DNA of 64,000 nt from an uncultured Bacteroidia bacterium. Lineage in GTDB: Bacteria > Bacteroidota > Bacteroidia > Bacteroidales > UBA932. Positions 33,698 to 41,536 of this stretch are shown here, piece after piece. Position 1 is the stretch's first letter, and each line of letters starts with the position of its first letter. The translations under genes were made by a program, and so were the position numbers. The stretch is taken from assembly GCA_902780935.1 (NCBI GenBank), contig CACZHP010000004.1, positions 1 to 64,000 of the forward strand, given 5' to 3'. The notes beneath the pieces are model-generated. The model worked only from the letters and a program-made list of their open reading frames with translations. It was not told the DNA's origin and searched no databases.

Positions 33698-34482
33698 AAA
33701 GAGTACATTATACCGACAGCTATCTGCTCAATCCACAACACCCCGTAACGGTAAACCTTATAGGTGGTGGAGGTACAGGCTCACAAGTATTGACAAACCT
33801 TGCACGATTGGATGTAACACTTCGTGCCCTCGGACATCCGGGACTATTCGTAACACTATATGATCCCGACATTGTTACCGAAGCCAATATCGGAAGGCAG
33901 CTCTTCGGATATTCCGATTTGGGACTGAATAAGGCGAATTGTCTGATAACACGCATCAACAACTTCTTCGGGAATGACTGGAAGGCCATGCCGGCACTCT
34001 ATCCCTCCAATATGAAAGATGCTCGACAGGAACATCTTGCCAATATCACTATCACCTGTACGGACAATATAAAGTCGAGAATAGACCTCTGGAATGTACT
34101 CAAAGCATTGCCGCAGTACAATTATACAAACTATCAGACACCTCTGTATTGGCTTGACTTCGGCAACACGCAAACATCGGGACAGGTCGTATTGGGCAGT
34201 ATCCCAAAGAAGATAAAGCAACCTACCTCACAAATTTATCAGACCGTACCGTCATTAAAGGTTATTACCAAACTTGTGAAGTATGCCCGAATCAAGGAGG
34301 AGGACTCCGGTCCGAGTTGCTCGCTTGCCGAGGCTTTGGAGAAGCAGGACTTGTTCATCAACTCCACATTGGCACAGCTTGGCTGCAATATCCTCTGGAA
34401 GATGTTCCGACACGGTATGATAGAGCATCACGGACTCTATCTCAACCTTACGACAATGAAGGTCAATCCCATAATGGTATAA
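33694..34482 (+). CDS. PRTRC system ThiF-family protein
   Basis: The 262-residue protein is a ThiF/E1-like adenylating-enzyme fold. It has the nucleotide-binding loop VNLIGGGGTGSQVLTNLARLD (about 18-38), LYDPDIVTEANIGRQLF (about 57-73) and the ITCTDNIKSR motif. Such enzymes adenylate the C-terminus of a partner protein; the PRTRC partner is unknown. This is the last gene of the cassette; PRTRC-A and the ParB-like protein are not present nearby. Confidence 0.85.
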   Translation: MKRVHYTDSYLLNPQHPVTVNLIGGGGTGSQVLTNLARLDVTLRALGHPGLFVTLYDPDIVTEANIGRQLFGYSDLGLNKANCLITRINNFFGNDWKAMPALYPSNMKDARQEHLANITITCTDNIKSRIDLWNVLKALPQYNYTNYQTPLYWLDFGNTQTSGQVVLGSIPKKIKQPTSQIYQTVPSLKVITKLVKYARIKEEDSGPSCSLAEALEKQDLFINSTLAQLGCNILWKMFRHGMIEHHGLYLNLTTMKVNPIMV

Positions 34483-34494
34483 CCGTAATAGACC

Positions 34495-34530
34495 GCTGTC
34501 ATATTCTTAACGAGTATGATGGCTTTTTTT
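34495..34530 (+). terminator. Terminator of the PRTRC operon
   Basis: GCTGTCATA (34495-34503) pairs with TATGATGGC (34515-34523) with two G-T wobbles, followed by seven T. It lies 12 nt after the ThiF stop. Confidence 0.8.
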
Positions 34531-34646
34531 ATGCTATCGCCCCATATTTATTACAATATCTTCATCATTTATAGCGTTTTATATTAAAAATGCCTTGAAA
34601 TGCTATTAAAAAATGATAAAGCAACCTAATTTTTTTGCTTTATTAG

Positions 34647-34654
34647 TAATTTTG
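34647..34654 (+). promoter_or_regulatory. -7 element of rteAB
   Basis: TAATTTTG followed by C matches TAnnTTTG, about 57 nt before the rteA ATG. No TTTG is seen at -33. Confidence 0.5.
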
Positions 34655-34711
34655 CACATTAGGCATATATGATAAACAGTTCGGACTAACCCGACTTAAA
34701 TATAGGACGCA

Positions 34712-37021
34712 ATGAAAATAGAAAGGAAGATAGCCATTGGCTATACTATTATTGTCGCCCTAATTGGTGGTATCGTATATACGTACCTGCACGAATGGCG
34801 ACAAATGAACAGATTGGAGCGTGAAGTGAAAGAGATTCACCGTCTCCGGCAAAATGTGCATGAGGCATATGTACATATGCTCGACCTTACGATGTTCGGT
34901 GAAACCATTCTCGAATGGGAAAGAGCCGACACAACTCTCTATCGTGCCAAACGCCTCAAGGTGGATAGCATCCTTTGTGAGTTCAAGGATTACTATTCCG
35001 GTGAACGGATAGATAGCCTACGGGTGTTGATGGCAGAGAAAGAAATCCAACTATTCAATATCTCCAAGCTGTTTGAAAAGCAGGTAGAACTCGGCGAAGA
35101 ACTTGCCGAGCGTGTTCCCGTAATCGCTTATGAGAGTACGCAGGAGCCCCCGAAGAAGAAAGGTGGTTTCTTGGGACTATTCAAGAAAAAGGAGAAGACT
35201 CCGCCTCAATCCACAACTTCTACAAAACTTTACACCCTCAATAGGGATGTCATCAGGAAACAATCCGAGCAGAGCCGGAGATTATCGGAAACGGCAGACA
35301 GTCTGGCACAGCGTAATCTCAACATCAACCTGAAACTGAAAAATTTCATCACGGTATTGGATGAGCGTGTTACAGCCGACCTTCAGGAGCGTGAAGAACA
35401 GATCATCAAAACCCGTGAACGGACAAAAGTATTGCTGGGTGGCATAACGGCCTTCATCTTCCTTGCTCTGCTGCTCTCATACATCGTCATTATGCGTGAC
35501 TACGGGCGTAAAGAGCGTGGTCGCCGCAAATTGGAGGCAAGTAACCGCAAGAATACCGAGTTGCTTGAAATGCGTAACAAGATCATCATGACCATATCGC
35601 ACGATATTCGTGGCCCGCTCAACGGTATCAGCGGTAACGCAGAGCTGGCTATGGATATGAGGGACAAGAAGAGACGCAACCACAAGCTCAGGAACATTAC
35701 CATTCTATGCAAGCATGTCCTGCACCTTGTAAATAACCTCCTTGATGTCTATCGTCTGGATGAAGCCAAGGAGACGCCGAATCCCGTCCCGTTCCACCTG
35801 TCCGAGTCGTTGGAGAGAATTGCCGATAGTGTATCACACATGATAAAGGAGAAAGGTCTGCAATTCAAACATCGCTACACCAATACAAATGTTACGGTAA
35901 AGGGCGATAAGGACAAAATGGGGCGTATAATCAACAATCTCATTACCAATGCCGTCAAATTCACATCCGAGGGAAATGTATGTTTCAAGGCTTCGTATGA
36001 TAATGGCTGGCTGACAATGAAGGTAAGCGATACGGGAGTCGGCATCTCCGAAGATATGATGAAACGCATATATGTACCCTTCGAGCGTACTACAAATGAG
36101 AATAATGCCGATGGTTACGGTCTTGGTCTGCCTATTACCAAAGGTCTTGTCACTCTGCTTGGTGGAACGATTGAGGTGGAGAGCAAGCAAGGTGCAGGAA
36201 CGATCTTCACTGTTAAATTGCCTCTGCCTGTAACCGATGAGAGTGTGGAAGAGGAAACGGTAGTGGCTGATATCTCGCATCACCTGCCTGGTTGCGTAAT
36301 CGCCATTGACGATGATGCTTTGCAGTTGGAGGTAATCAAGGAGATGCTGGAGCGTAACGGGGTCTCGTGCAAGACCTGCATCAATGCCAAAGAACTCTTT
36401 GAGGAGATAAGAAATAAGGACTTCGACCTTGTGCTGACCGACATTCAGATGCCCGACACCAATGGTTACAGAGTCTTGGAATTGTTGCGTAAATCACGCA
36501 TAGGCAATTCCCGAACCGTACCGGTGGTGGCGATGACCGCCAGAGAGGATGGCGACAGACAGGCTCTGCTGGATGCTGGCTTTGACGGTTGTATCTTCAA
36601 GCCGTTCTCCATGGTAGATCTGCTGCAACACCTCGCCTCCGTAGTCATGGAGAGGGAACAGAACGAAAGTGCTGATTTCTCCGGACTGCTTGCTGAGGTT
36701 ACAGACAAAAGGAAGGTATTGAGATTACTGCTTGAGAGCTGTGAGAAGGATATGACGGATTTGAAGATTGCGATGACAACAGAGAAGGTGGAGTCCATGC
36801 GTAATGTCGTACATCGTATGATGCCAATGTGGGAGATGCTCTCAATGGAGAACACACTCCTTGCATACCGCAAGGCATTGAAGGAACAGGATAATGATAT
36901 TCATGCATTATTGGTACATACAGGACAGATTATAACCCACATAGAGCGTCTAATGGAGGATGCCCGTAAAGAGATAGAGAGAATAGCCGATGAAGAAACG
37001 AATACTGATAGTAGAGGATAA
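34712..37021 (+). CDS. rteA: Hybrid sensor histidine kinase RteA
   Basis: The 769-residue membrane kinase has TM helices about 8-25 and 243-265 flanking a helical sensor region with a basic insert (KKKGGFLGLFKKKEK). The HisKA box is IMTISHDIRGPLNG (His297). HATPase motifs are NNLITNAVKF, DTGVGIS and GYGLGLPI. A receiver domain (CVIAIDDDALQ, LVLTDIQMPD) and a C-terminal Hpt-like helix bundle (VVHRMMPMW) follow. In CTnDOT RteA with RteB controls excision and transfer after tetracycline; no tetQ precedes it here. It overlaps rteB by 32 nt. Confidence 0.9.
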   Translation: MKIERKIAIGYTIIVALIGGIVYTYLHEWRQMNRLEREVKEIHRLRQNVHEAYVHMLDLTMFGETILEWERADTTLYRAKRLKVDSILCEFKDYYSGERIDSLRVLMAEKEIQLFNISKLFEKQVELGEELAERVPVIAYESTQEPPKKKGGFLGLFKKKEKTPPQSTTSTKLYTLNRDVIRKQSEQSRRLSETADSLAQRNLNINLKLKNFITVLDERVTADLQEREEQIIKTRERTKVLLGGITAFIFLALLLSYIVIMRDYGRKERGRRKLEASNRKNTELLEMRNKIIMTISHDIRGPLNGISGNAELAMDMRDKKRRNHKLRNITILCKHVLHLVNNLLDVYRLDEAKETPNPVPFHLSESLERIADSVSHMIKEKGLQFKHRYTNTNVTVKGDKDKMGRIINNLITNAVKFTSEGNVCFKASYDNGWLTMKVSDTGVGISEDMMKRIYVPFERTTNENNADGYGLGLPITKGLVTLLGGTIEVESKQGAGTIFTVKLPLPVTDESVEEETVVADISHHLPGCVIAIDDDALQLEVIKEMLERNGVSCKTCINAKELFEEIRNKDFDLVLTDIQMPDTNGYRVLELLRKSRIGNSRTVPVVAMTAREDGDRQALLDAGFDGCIFKPFSMVDLLQHLASVVMEREQNESADFSGLLAEVTDKRKVLRLLLESCEKDMTDLKIAMTTEKVESMRNVVHRMMPMWEMLSMENTLLAYRKALKEQDNDIHALLVHTGQIITHIERLMEDARKEIERIADEETNTDSRG

Positions 37022-38300
37022 TATAGCCCTCTCTCATATACAGAAAGACTGGCTGGAGCGTGAAGGATATTCAGTGACTACGGCTATGAATGAGCCCTTT
37101 GCCCATAAGTTACTACGCAAGGAACGGTTCGACCTGATACTCTCCGATGTGCGTCTGCCACAAGGCGACGGCATACACCTCCTTGAATGGATTGGCAAGG
37201 AGAAGATGGATATCCCATTTGTGATAATGACCGAGTATGCCTCCATTACCGATGCTGTCAAGGCTATCAAGATGGGTGCAAAAGATTATCTCTCCAAGCC
37301 TGTATATCACGAGCAATTGGTGGAGATGGTCAAGGAACTGCTGAAGCCCATAGCAACGATGCGCAGCAAGGAGAAGGAACTATTCAAGCGTATAAGTCCA
37401 AAGGCAAGGGAGGCAGAGCATCTTGCCGAAATCGTTGCCACATCGGACATAACGGTATTGATACTCGGAGCCAATGGTACGGGTAAGGAGTCCATCGCCC
37501 GAAGCATACACTTCCACAGCACACGCAAGGATATGCCCTTCGTGGCGGTGAACTGCGGAGCGATACCTCGCGAACTTGCCGCCTCGATGTTCTTCGGACA
37601 TACGAAAGGAGCATTTACGGGTGCAGACACTGATAAGGGAGGTTACTTCGATGCCGCCAAAGGTGGTACGCTATTCCTTGATGAGATAGGCACTTTGCCA
37701 TTTGATATGCAATCCTCATTGCTTCGTGTATTGCAGGAGGGAACATTCATGCCTGTCGGCTCAAGCAGGGAACGTGTGGCGGATGTGCGTATCGTTGCCG
37801 CCACCAACGAGAATATGGAGAAGGCTATTTCAGACGGTCGTTTCCGTGAGGACCTGTATCACCGTTTAGGTGAGTTTGAGATACACCAACCGTCACTATG
37901 TGAGTGCCCCGAAGATATACTCCCGCTTGCCAACTTCTTCCGCGAGAAATATTCTGCGGAGCTTCATAGGAAAAGAACGGGCTTCACAGCTGAAGCGGAA
38001 CGGTTGTTGCTCTCACACTCCTGGTCAGGTAACATCAGGGAGTTGCAGAACAAGATTAGACGAGCGGTATTGATGGCTAAAGATACGCTCATTGACTATA
38101 CGGATTTGAACATCACTCCTGCAATGCAAACAGATGCTTCGGAGGCTCCTCTGCTTCCGTTAAAGGATGAGGAACTGGAGAAACAGAGCATCATCAGAGC
38201 CTTGCAGTCATGTGGTGGCATCAAGACAAAAGCGGCTCAAATGCTCAATGTTGACTCATCTACACTATACCGTAAGATGAAAAAGTACGGCATAAAATGA
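36990..38300 (+). CDS. rteB: Sigma-54-type response regulator RteB
   Basis: The 436-residue protein has a receiver domain with Asp53 in LILSDVRLP. The AAA+ core has Walker A GANGTGKES, the GAFTGA loop (HTKGAFTGADTDKG) and Walker B GGTLFLDEIG. A Fis-type HTH at the C-terminus (KTKAAQMLNVDSSTLYRKMKKYG) follows. It is the partner of RteA and the likely activator of ICE operons. The presence of GAFTGA suggests sigma-54 contact, though the promoters seen here are of the housekeeping type. Confidence 0.9.
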   Translation: MKKRILIVEDNIALSHIQKDWLEREGYSVTTAMNEPFAHKLLRKERFDLILSDVRLPQGDGIHLLEWIGKEKMDIPFVIMTEYASITDAVKAIKMGAKDYLSKPVYHEQLVEMVKELLKPIATMRSKEKELFKRISPKAREAEHLAEIVATSDITVLILGANGTGKESIARSIHFHSTRKDMPFVAVNCGAIPRELAASMFFGHTKGAFTGADTDKGGYFDAAKGGTLFLDEIGTLPFDMQSSLLRVLQEGTFMPVGSSRERVADVRIVAATNENMEKAISDGRFREDLYHRLGEFEIHQPSLCECPEDILPLANFFREKYSAELHRKRTGFTAEAERLLLSHSWSGNIRELQNKIRRAVLMAKDTLIDYTDLNITPAMQTDASEAPLLPLKDEELEKQSIIRALQSCGGIKTKAAQMLNVDSSTLYRKMKKYGIK

Positions 38301-38342
38301 TGATTGTGGGGGCAATATGAACCGCGTATCGGCAAAAAGTTG

Positions 38343-38350
38343 TATCTTTG
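38343..38350 (+). promoter_or_regulatory. Candidate -7 element before the RibD-like gene
   Basis: TATCTTTG matches TAnnTTTG. A transcript from here would carry the 119-nt hairpin (38426-38544) in its leader before the ATG at 38587. Confidence 0.4.
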
Positions 38351-38425
38351 AGCCGTAAAATTGAAATATCGTGACAGAACATTAGTGGTCTCTGTCCGTT
38401 TACATAACATAAGTTCGCAAGAATC

Positions 38426-38544
38426 CCGAACAGAAATCTGGCAGTTGATGTAATGGTGATAAATTGCGTATGCTTATGCTATGCCCATGGCATAGCGTGG
38501 CATTGCGTATATCACCATAGGCCCATGCCAGAGCCTCTGTTCGG
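38426..38544 (+). other. 119-nt nested four-stem hairpin
   Basis: The stems, outside in, are CCGAACAGA/TCTGTTCGG (38426-38434/38536-38544), CTGGCA/TGCCAG (38438-38443/38526-38531), ATGGTGATA/TATCACCAT (38453-38461/38510-38518) and GCTATGCC/GGCATAGC (38478-38485/38489-38496) with a 3-nt loop. All four are perfect. It could be a structured leader, a MITE-like insertion or a recombination or replication site. Confidence 0.7.
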
Positions 38545-38586
38545 ATGCGTGATGACCACGCTTCTTTTTTGAACGGAGGTAACGAT

Positions 38587-39012
38587 ATGGCAAAGATTCA
38601 GATCATAGCAGCGATGACAATGGACGGCTTTCTTCCGAAAGCTGACGAGAGCTTAATGCAGTGGGTAATGAATGATGCCAAAGGCTTTCCATATTGGCAC
38701 GAGCATAGCGTCTATCGCCTGATGCCACACTATCCTTTGCTCGACCTGCTTGCCGAGAAACACTCCGACAAGAACCAATCCGATACATACATCGCTGAAA
38801 TATCCGACAAGGATAGCATAGAGCTTCTGCGAGGATTATCCCGTTACAACCTTATTGACGAGATGGTTGTCTATATCCTGCCAACCATTGCAGGTAAGGG
38901 AACTCCCGTATTCGATGACCTTACCCCAAGTCGTTGGAACATTCATAAAACCACCTCATTCTCCAACGGGATAACACGCATCATCTATCGCAACTCTTGC
39001 ATTTTGCAATAG
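38587..39012 (+). CDS. RibD C-terminal/DHFR-like protein
   Basis: The product is 141 residues from the ATG at 38587, which follows GGAGGT by 6 nt, a rare Shine-Dalgarno-like site for this order. The frame from 38545 is less likely. AKIQIIAAMTMDGFLP at the start and IDEMVVYILPTIAGKGTPVFDDL near the end are typical of the RibD C-terminal domain of the dihydrofolate-reductase fold. At 141 residues it is shorter than most such reductases (about 170-180), and the NADPH-binding middle looks reduced. This family often lies next to rteAB in Bacteroides ICEs. The substrate is unknown. Confidence 0.75.
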   Translation: MAKIQIIAAMTMDGFLPKADESLMQWVMNDAKGFPYWHEHSVYRLMPHYPLLDLLAEKHSDKNQSDTYIAEISDKDSIELLRGLSRYNLIDEMVVYILPTIAGKGTPVFDDLTPSRWNIHKTTSFSNGITRIIYRNSCILQ

Positions 39013-39044
39013 CAGGTTGCGAAAAAGTGTTGCATTTTGCAATA
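38997..39044 (+). repeat. 33-bp-spaced direct repeat with palindromic core
   Basis: TTGCATTTTGCAATA occurs at 38997-39011 and 39030-39044. Each copy is itself near-palindromic. The first copy overlaps the end of the RibD-like gene, including its stop. Confidence 0.65.
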
Positions 39045-39084
39045 CTCTAAAAAGTCCCAATTTTTACGCTGAAAATTTTTATTT

Positions 39085-39117
39085 CACTGATACACAATGA
39101 TGTATCGGTGTCTTTTT
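39085..39117 (+). terminator. Terminator after the RibD-like gene
   Basis: CACTGATACA (39085-39094) pairs with TGTATCGGTG (39101-39110) with one wobble, followed by TCTTTTT. Confidence 0.75.
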
Positions 39118-39167
39118 GTGCCTTTTCATGTCATTGGCACGCAGGATGCCATTTAATAAGTATAACC

Positions 39168-39179
39168 TGTTGCGCAACA
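39168..39179. promoter_or_regulatory. 12-bp perfect palindrome before the xis-like genes
   Basis: TGTTGCGCAACA is a perfect palindrome 43 nt before the first of three small DNA-binding protein genes. It is a plausible operator. A further inverted repeat GTGCC/GGCAC flanks it at 39119-39140. Confidence 0.45.
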
Positions 39180-39221
39180 CGGTGTAGTAACCCGATTATT
39201 TACACTTAAACAGATTATACA

Positions 39222-39527
39222 ATGTTACAGATAAATAGTGAAACCGCCCACAAGATGTTCATCCAACTGATGGAACGCTTCGATAAGATTGAGAAGATGC
39301 TGGAGCGACAGAACAAGATGAAGGAGTGTCTCGATGGCGACACATTGCTGGATAACTACGACCTGAGCAAACTGCTTGGCGTGACTCACCGTACCCTTGC
39401 TCGCTACCGCCAGAAGAAACTTATCCGCTACTATATGATTGACGGACGAACATACTACAAGGCTTCCGAGGTCAAGGACTTCTTTGAACAAAAGGGCTTG
39501 CCACTTCCGGCAAGTATGAGAAACTAA
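39222..39527 (+). CDS. Excisionase-like HTH protein 1
   Basis: The 101-residue protein has an N-terminal helix (IQLMERFDKIEKMLERQNKMKE) and a winged HTH of the HTH_17/MerR-like kind: DNYDLSKLLGVTHRTLARYRQKKLIRYYMIDGRTYYKASEVKDFF. CTnDOT carries similar small basic proteins (Xis2c, Xis2d) that aid excision and switch on transfer operons. It is first of three such genes next to the integrases. Confidence 0.8.
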   Translation: MLQINSETAHKMFIQLMERFDKIEKMLERQNKMKECLDGDTLLDNYDLSKLLGVTHRTLARYRQKKLIRYYMIDGRTYYKASEVKDFFEQKGLPLPASMRN

Positions 39528-39557
39528 TCAATGTATAACTTAAAAAAATGACAAAAA

Positions 39558-39851
39558 ATGGAAATGGTACTTATTGAAAAGAGAGCCTTTGACGAGATTT
39601 GTAATCATCTGTTGGCACTCGAAGAGAAAGTGAGCAAATTTTGTTGTCCTCATGAGGACCTGGCTCTGAAAAAGTGGCTGGACAACCAGCAGGTATGCGA
39701 CATTATGCGTATCTCGAAACGCACCCTTCAGGTGTATCGAGATAAGGGGCTTATACCTTTCAGCCGAATCAAACACAAGATTTTCTACAAGCCTGAAGAT
39801 GTAGAGAAACTGATGCAATCAAATTATTATCCACTAAAACCCCAATTGTAA
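39558..39851 (+). CDS. Excisionase-like HTH protein 2
   Basis: The 97-residue product has HTH NQQVCDIMRISKRTLQVYRDKGLIPFSRIKHKIFYKPEDVEKLM in the same layout as its neighbours. It is preceded by the leader motif ATGTATAACT (39531-39540). The stop is 2 nt before the next gene, so the two are coupled. It is a probable Xis-type accessory or transcription factor. Confidence 0.8.
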   Translation: MEMVLIEKRAFDEICNHLLALEEKVSKFCCPHEDLALKKWLDNQQVCDIMRISKRTLQVYRDKGLIPFSRIKHKIFYKPEDVEKLMQSNYYPLKPQL

Positions 39852-39853
39852 TT

Positions 39854-40159
39854 ATGTATTTCCTTGATAAGAAAGATCCGCAGATAGCGGAAATCCTTCA
39901 ACGATTGAAGAAGATGAATGAACTGCTCGACAAGAACGGTTCAAGACCACAACCGATGTTTAAGAGCGATTACTTCATGACAGACGAAGAGCTTGCAAAA
40001 GTATTGAAAGTGAGTCGAAGGACATTGCAGGAGTATCGCTCGGCGAGAATGATTCCTTACTATATCGTACAGGGTAAGGCTCTGTATAAAGAGTCTGAAA
40101 TCAGAAAAATTCTTGAAGACTCCCACAAACGGTGTGTCGAAGAACAACGATGGGTATAA
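39854..40159 (+). CDS. Excisionase-like HTH protein 3
   Basis: The 101-residue product has HTH MTDEELAKVLKVSRRTLQEYRSARMIPYYIVQGKALYKESEIRKIL. It is clearly paralogous to the two preceding proteins (shared SRRTLQ.YR...IP.....K..YK pattern). It ends 18 nt before a strong bidirectional terminator. Like its neighbours, it is a candidate binder of the ICE ends or of the triple-hexamer operators. Confidence 0.8.
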   Translation: MYFLDKKDPQIAEILQRLKKMNELLDKNGSRPQPMFKSDYFMTDEELAKVLKVSRRTLQEYRSARMIPYYIVQGKALYKESEIRKILEDSHKRCVEEQRWV

Positions 40160-40176
40160 CTCAATCTGCCTAAATA

Positions 40177-40210
40177 GAGAAACGACCTCGCAAAATCGGG
40201 GTCGTTTCTC
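40177..40210. terminator. Bidirectional terminator between xis-like genes and integrase
   Basis: GAGAAACGACCTCG (40177-40190) pairs with CGGGGTCGTTTCTC (40197-40210), 14 bp with one wobble, with TTTCTC following. It separates convergent genes. Confidence 0.8.
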
Positions 40211-40214
40211 ACAT

Positions 40215-41516
40215 TCATACGGAGGCTGCTTTTCTTCTACGCTTGGGTAGGTTGCTCAAATCCTCCTCATAGATATTAATCTTCTGTCCTGCCGTTACCT
40301 CCTTAAGTCGCTTCATGTCCTCATCAACCTTTTTATCTGTTACTTGTGCGTAAATTTGAGTGGTCGTAATGTTCGTATGTCCCATCATCTTGCTTACCGT
40401 TTCAAGTGGTACTCCAAGCGAGAGAGTCATATGGGTACCGAAATTATGACGGGCTTTGTGGAAGGTAAGGGAGAAGCCATACTCTTCACCTAATTCCCTT
40501 GTCAATCTGATTAGGTACTCACGGGTATATAGGTTGAAAACCTTATCTCCCTGTCGCTCGTGCTTGTACTTTTCAATGATACGCAATGGGACATCAAGTA
40601 GTTTTATAACTGATGGAGTGTCGGTCTTCTGTCGCTTGATGTGTATCCACCAGCTACCATCCTCGGCTTGAGTAATGTCATTTACGGATAGTCGCTTCAA
40701 GTCTGCATAAGCTAATCCTGTAAAGGTCGAGAAGATGAACCAGTCACGTACCCGTTGCAGGTTAGGCTTGTCAATCTGCGTTGACATCAATGTTTTAAGG
40801 TCTTCCAACTTCAGATGACGACTCTTTCGCTTAGGTAGTTCAGGATGCAGTCTGCAATATGGATCACGCCTTAGTGTACCTTGGCTGACGGCTCGCATTG
40901 TCATTTTCTTCAGTCTATACAGATGCTCATGAACAGTCTTGGGCTTCATTTTACAGTCCGTCTGCAAGAAAATTTCAAAGTCGTCGTAGAATACCTTGTC
41001 AAGGCTACGCAAAGTTATATCTTCAACACCTTTCTTTTCCTGAATAAAGGCTGCAAGATGCTTATAGGAACGCTGATAGCTGTCGTATGTCTCTTTGATT
41101 CTATCCACTCCAATGCGTTTCTTGAACTCCTCATTGTGTTCACGAAAAAGGGCGAGCAATGTTACAGGCTTTTGCCCGATACCTTTAACGGCATTCTTTA
41201 CAAGTTCAGCGGTAACAAAGCCTAAGCTCTTCTTTATATGGTTATAGTGGTTGGTAATCTCTCTGGTGAGTTCGTCGATGGCTCGGTTTACCGTTACGGC
41301 ATTTTCACTGCGACCATCGGCACGCCCCGTTTCTGGATTCCAGATGTCAGGGTTTACGGAAGCCTTAGTGCCGATTTGTTCCCATTCGGCATCTATACTT
41401 ACCTTGCACAAGAGTTGGCATGTGCCATCCTTGCGTATTTTCGTGCGGTTAATGTAAAACAATATGGCAAAGGTACTTCTGCGCTTTGTATCTTGGTTAT
41501 CTCTATTATTTCTCAT
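40215..41516 (-). CDS. Tyrosine recombinase (integrase) 1
   Basis: The 433-residue protein has an N-terminal Arm/SAM-like binding region (about 1-210) and a catalytic domain with HKARH (HxxR), LETVSKMMGHTNITTTQIYAQVT (second H/R-type box and nucleophile Tyr). The usual first catalytic Arg position (FTGLAYADLKRL) has Ala, a deviation also reported for IntDOT-type recombinases, which carry Ser there. The C-terminus is basic (PKRRRKAASV). It is 20 nt downstream of the second integrase and transcribed with it. Confidence 0.9.
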   Translation of the reverse strand: MRNNRDNQDTKRRSTFAILFYINRTKIRKDGTCQLLCKVSIDAEWEQIGTKASVNPDIWNPETGRADGRSENAVTVNRAIDELTREITNHYNHIKKSLGFVTAELVKNAVKGIGQKPVTLLALFREHNEEFKKRIGVDRIKETYDSYQRSYKHLAAFIQEKKGVEDITLRSLDKVFYDDFEIFLQTDCKMKPKTVHEHLYRLKKMTMRAVSQGTLRRDPYCRLHPELPKRKSRHLKLEDLKTLMSTQIDKPNLQRVRDWFIFSTFTGLAYADLKRLSVNDITQAEDGSWWIHIKRQKTDTPSVIKLLDVPLRIIEKYKHERQGDKVFNLYTREYLIRLTRELGEEYGFSLTFHKARHNFGTHMTLSLGVPLETVSKMMGHTNITTTQIYAQVTDKKVDEDMKRLKEVTAGQKINIYEEDLSNLPKRRRKAASV

Positions 41517-41536
41517 AAGCAGTCATTTTATGGTTA

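Noticed and set aside
38426-38544. Integron attC site
   Set aside because: The ends do not carry the RYYYAAC/GTTRRRY core and no integron integrase is nearby.
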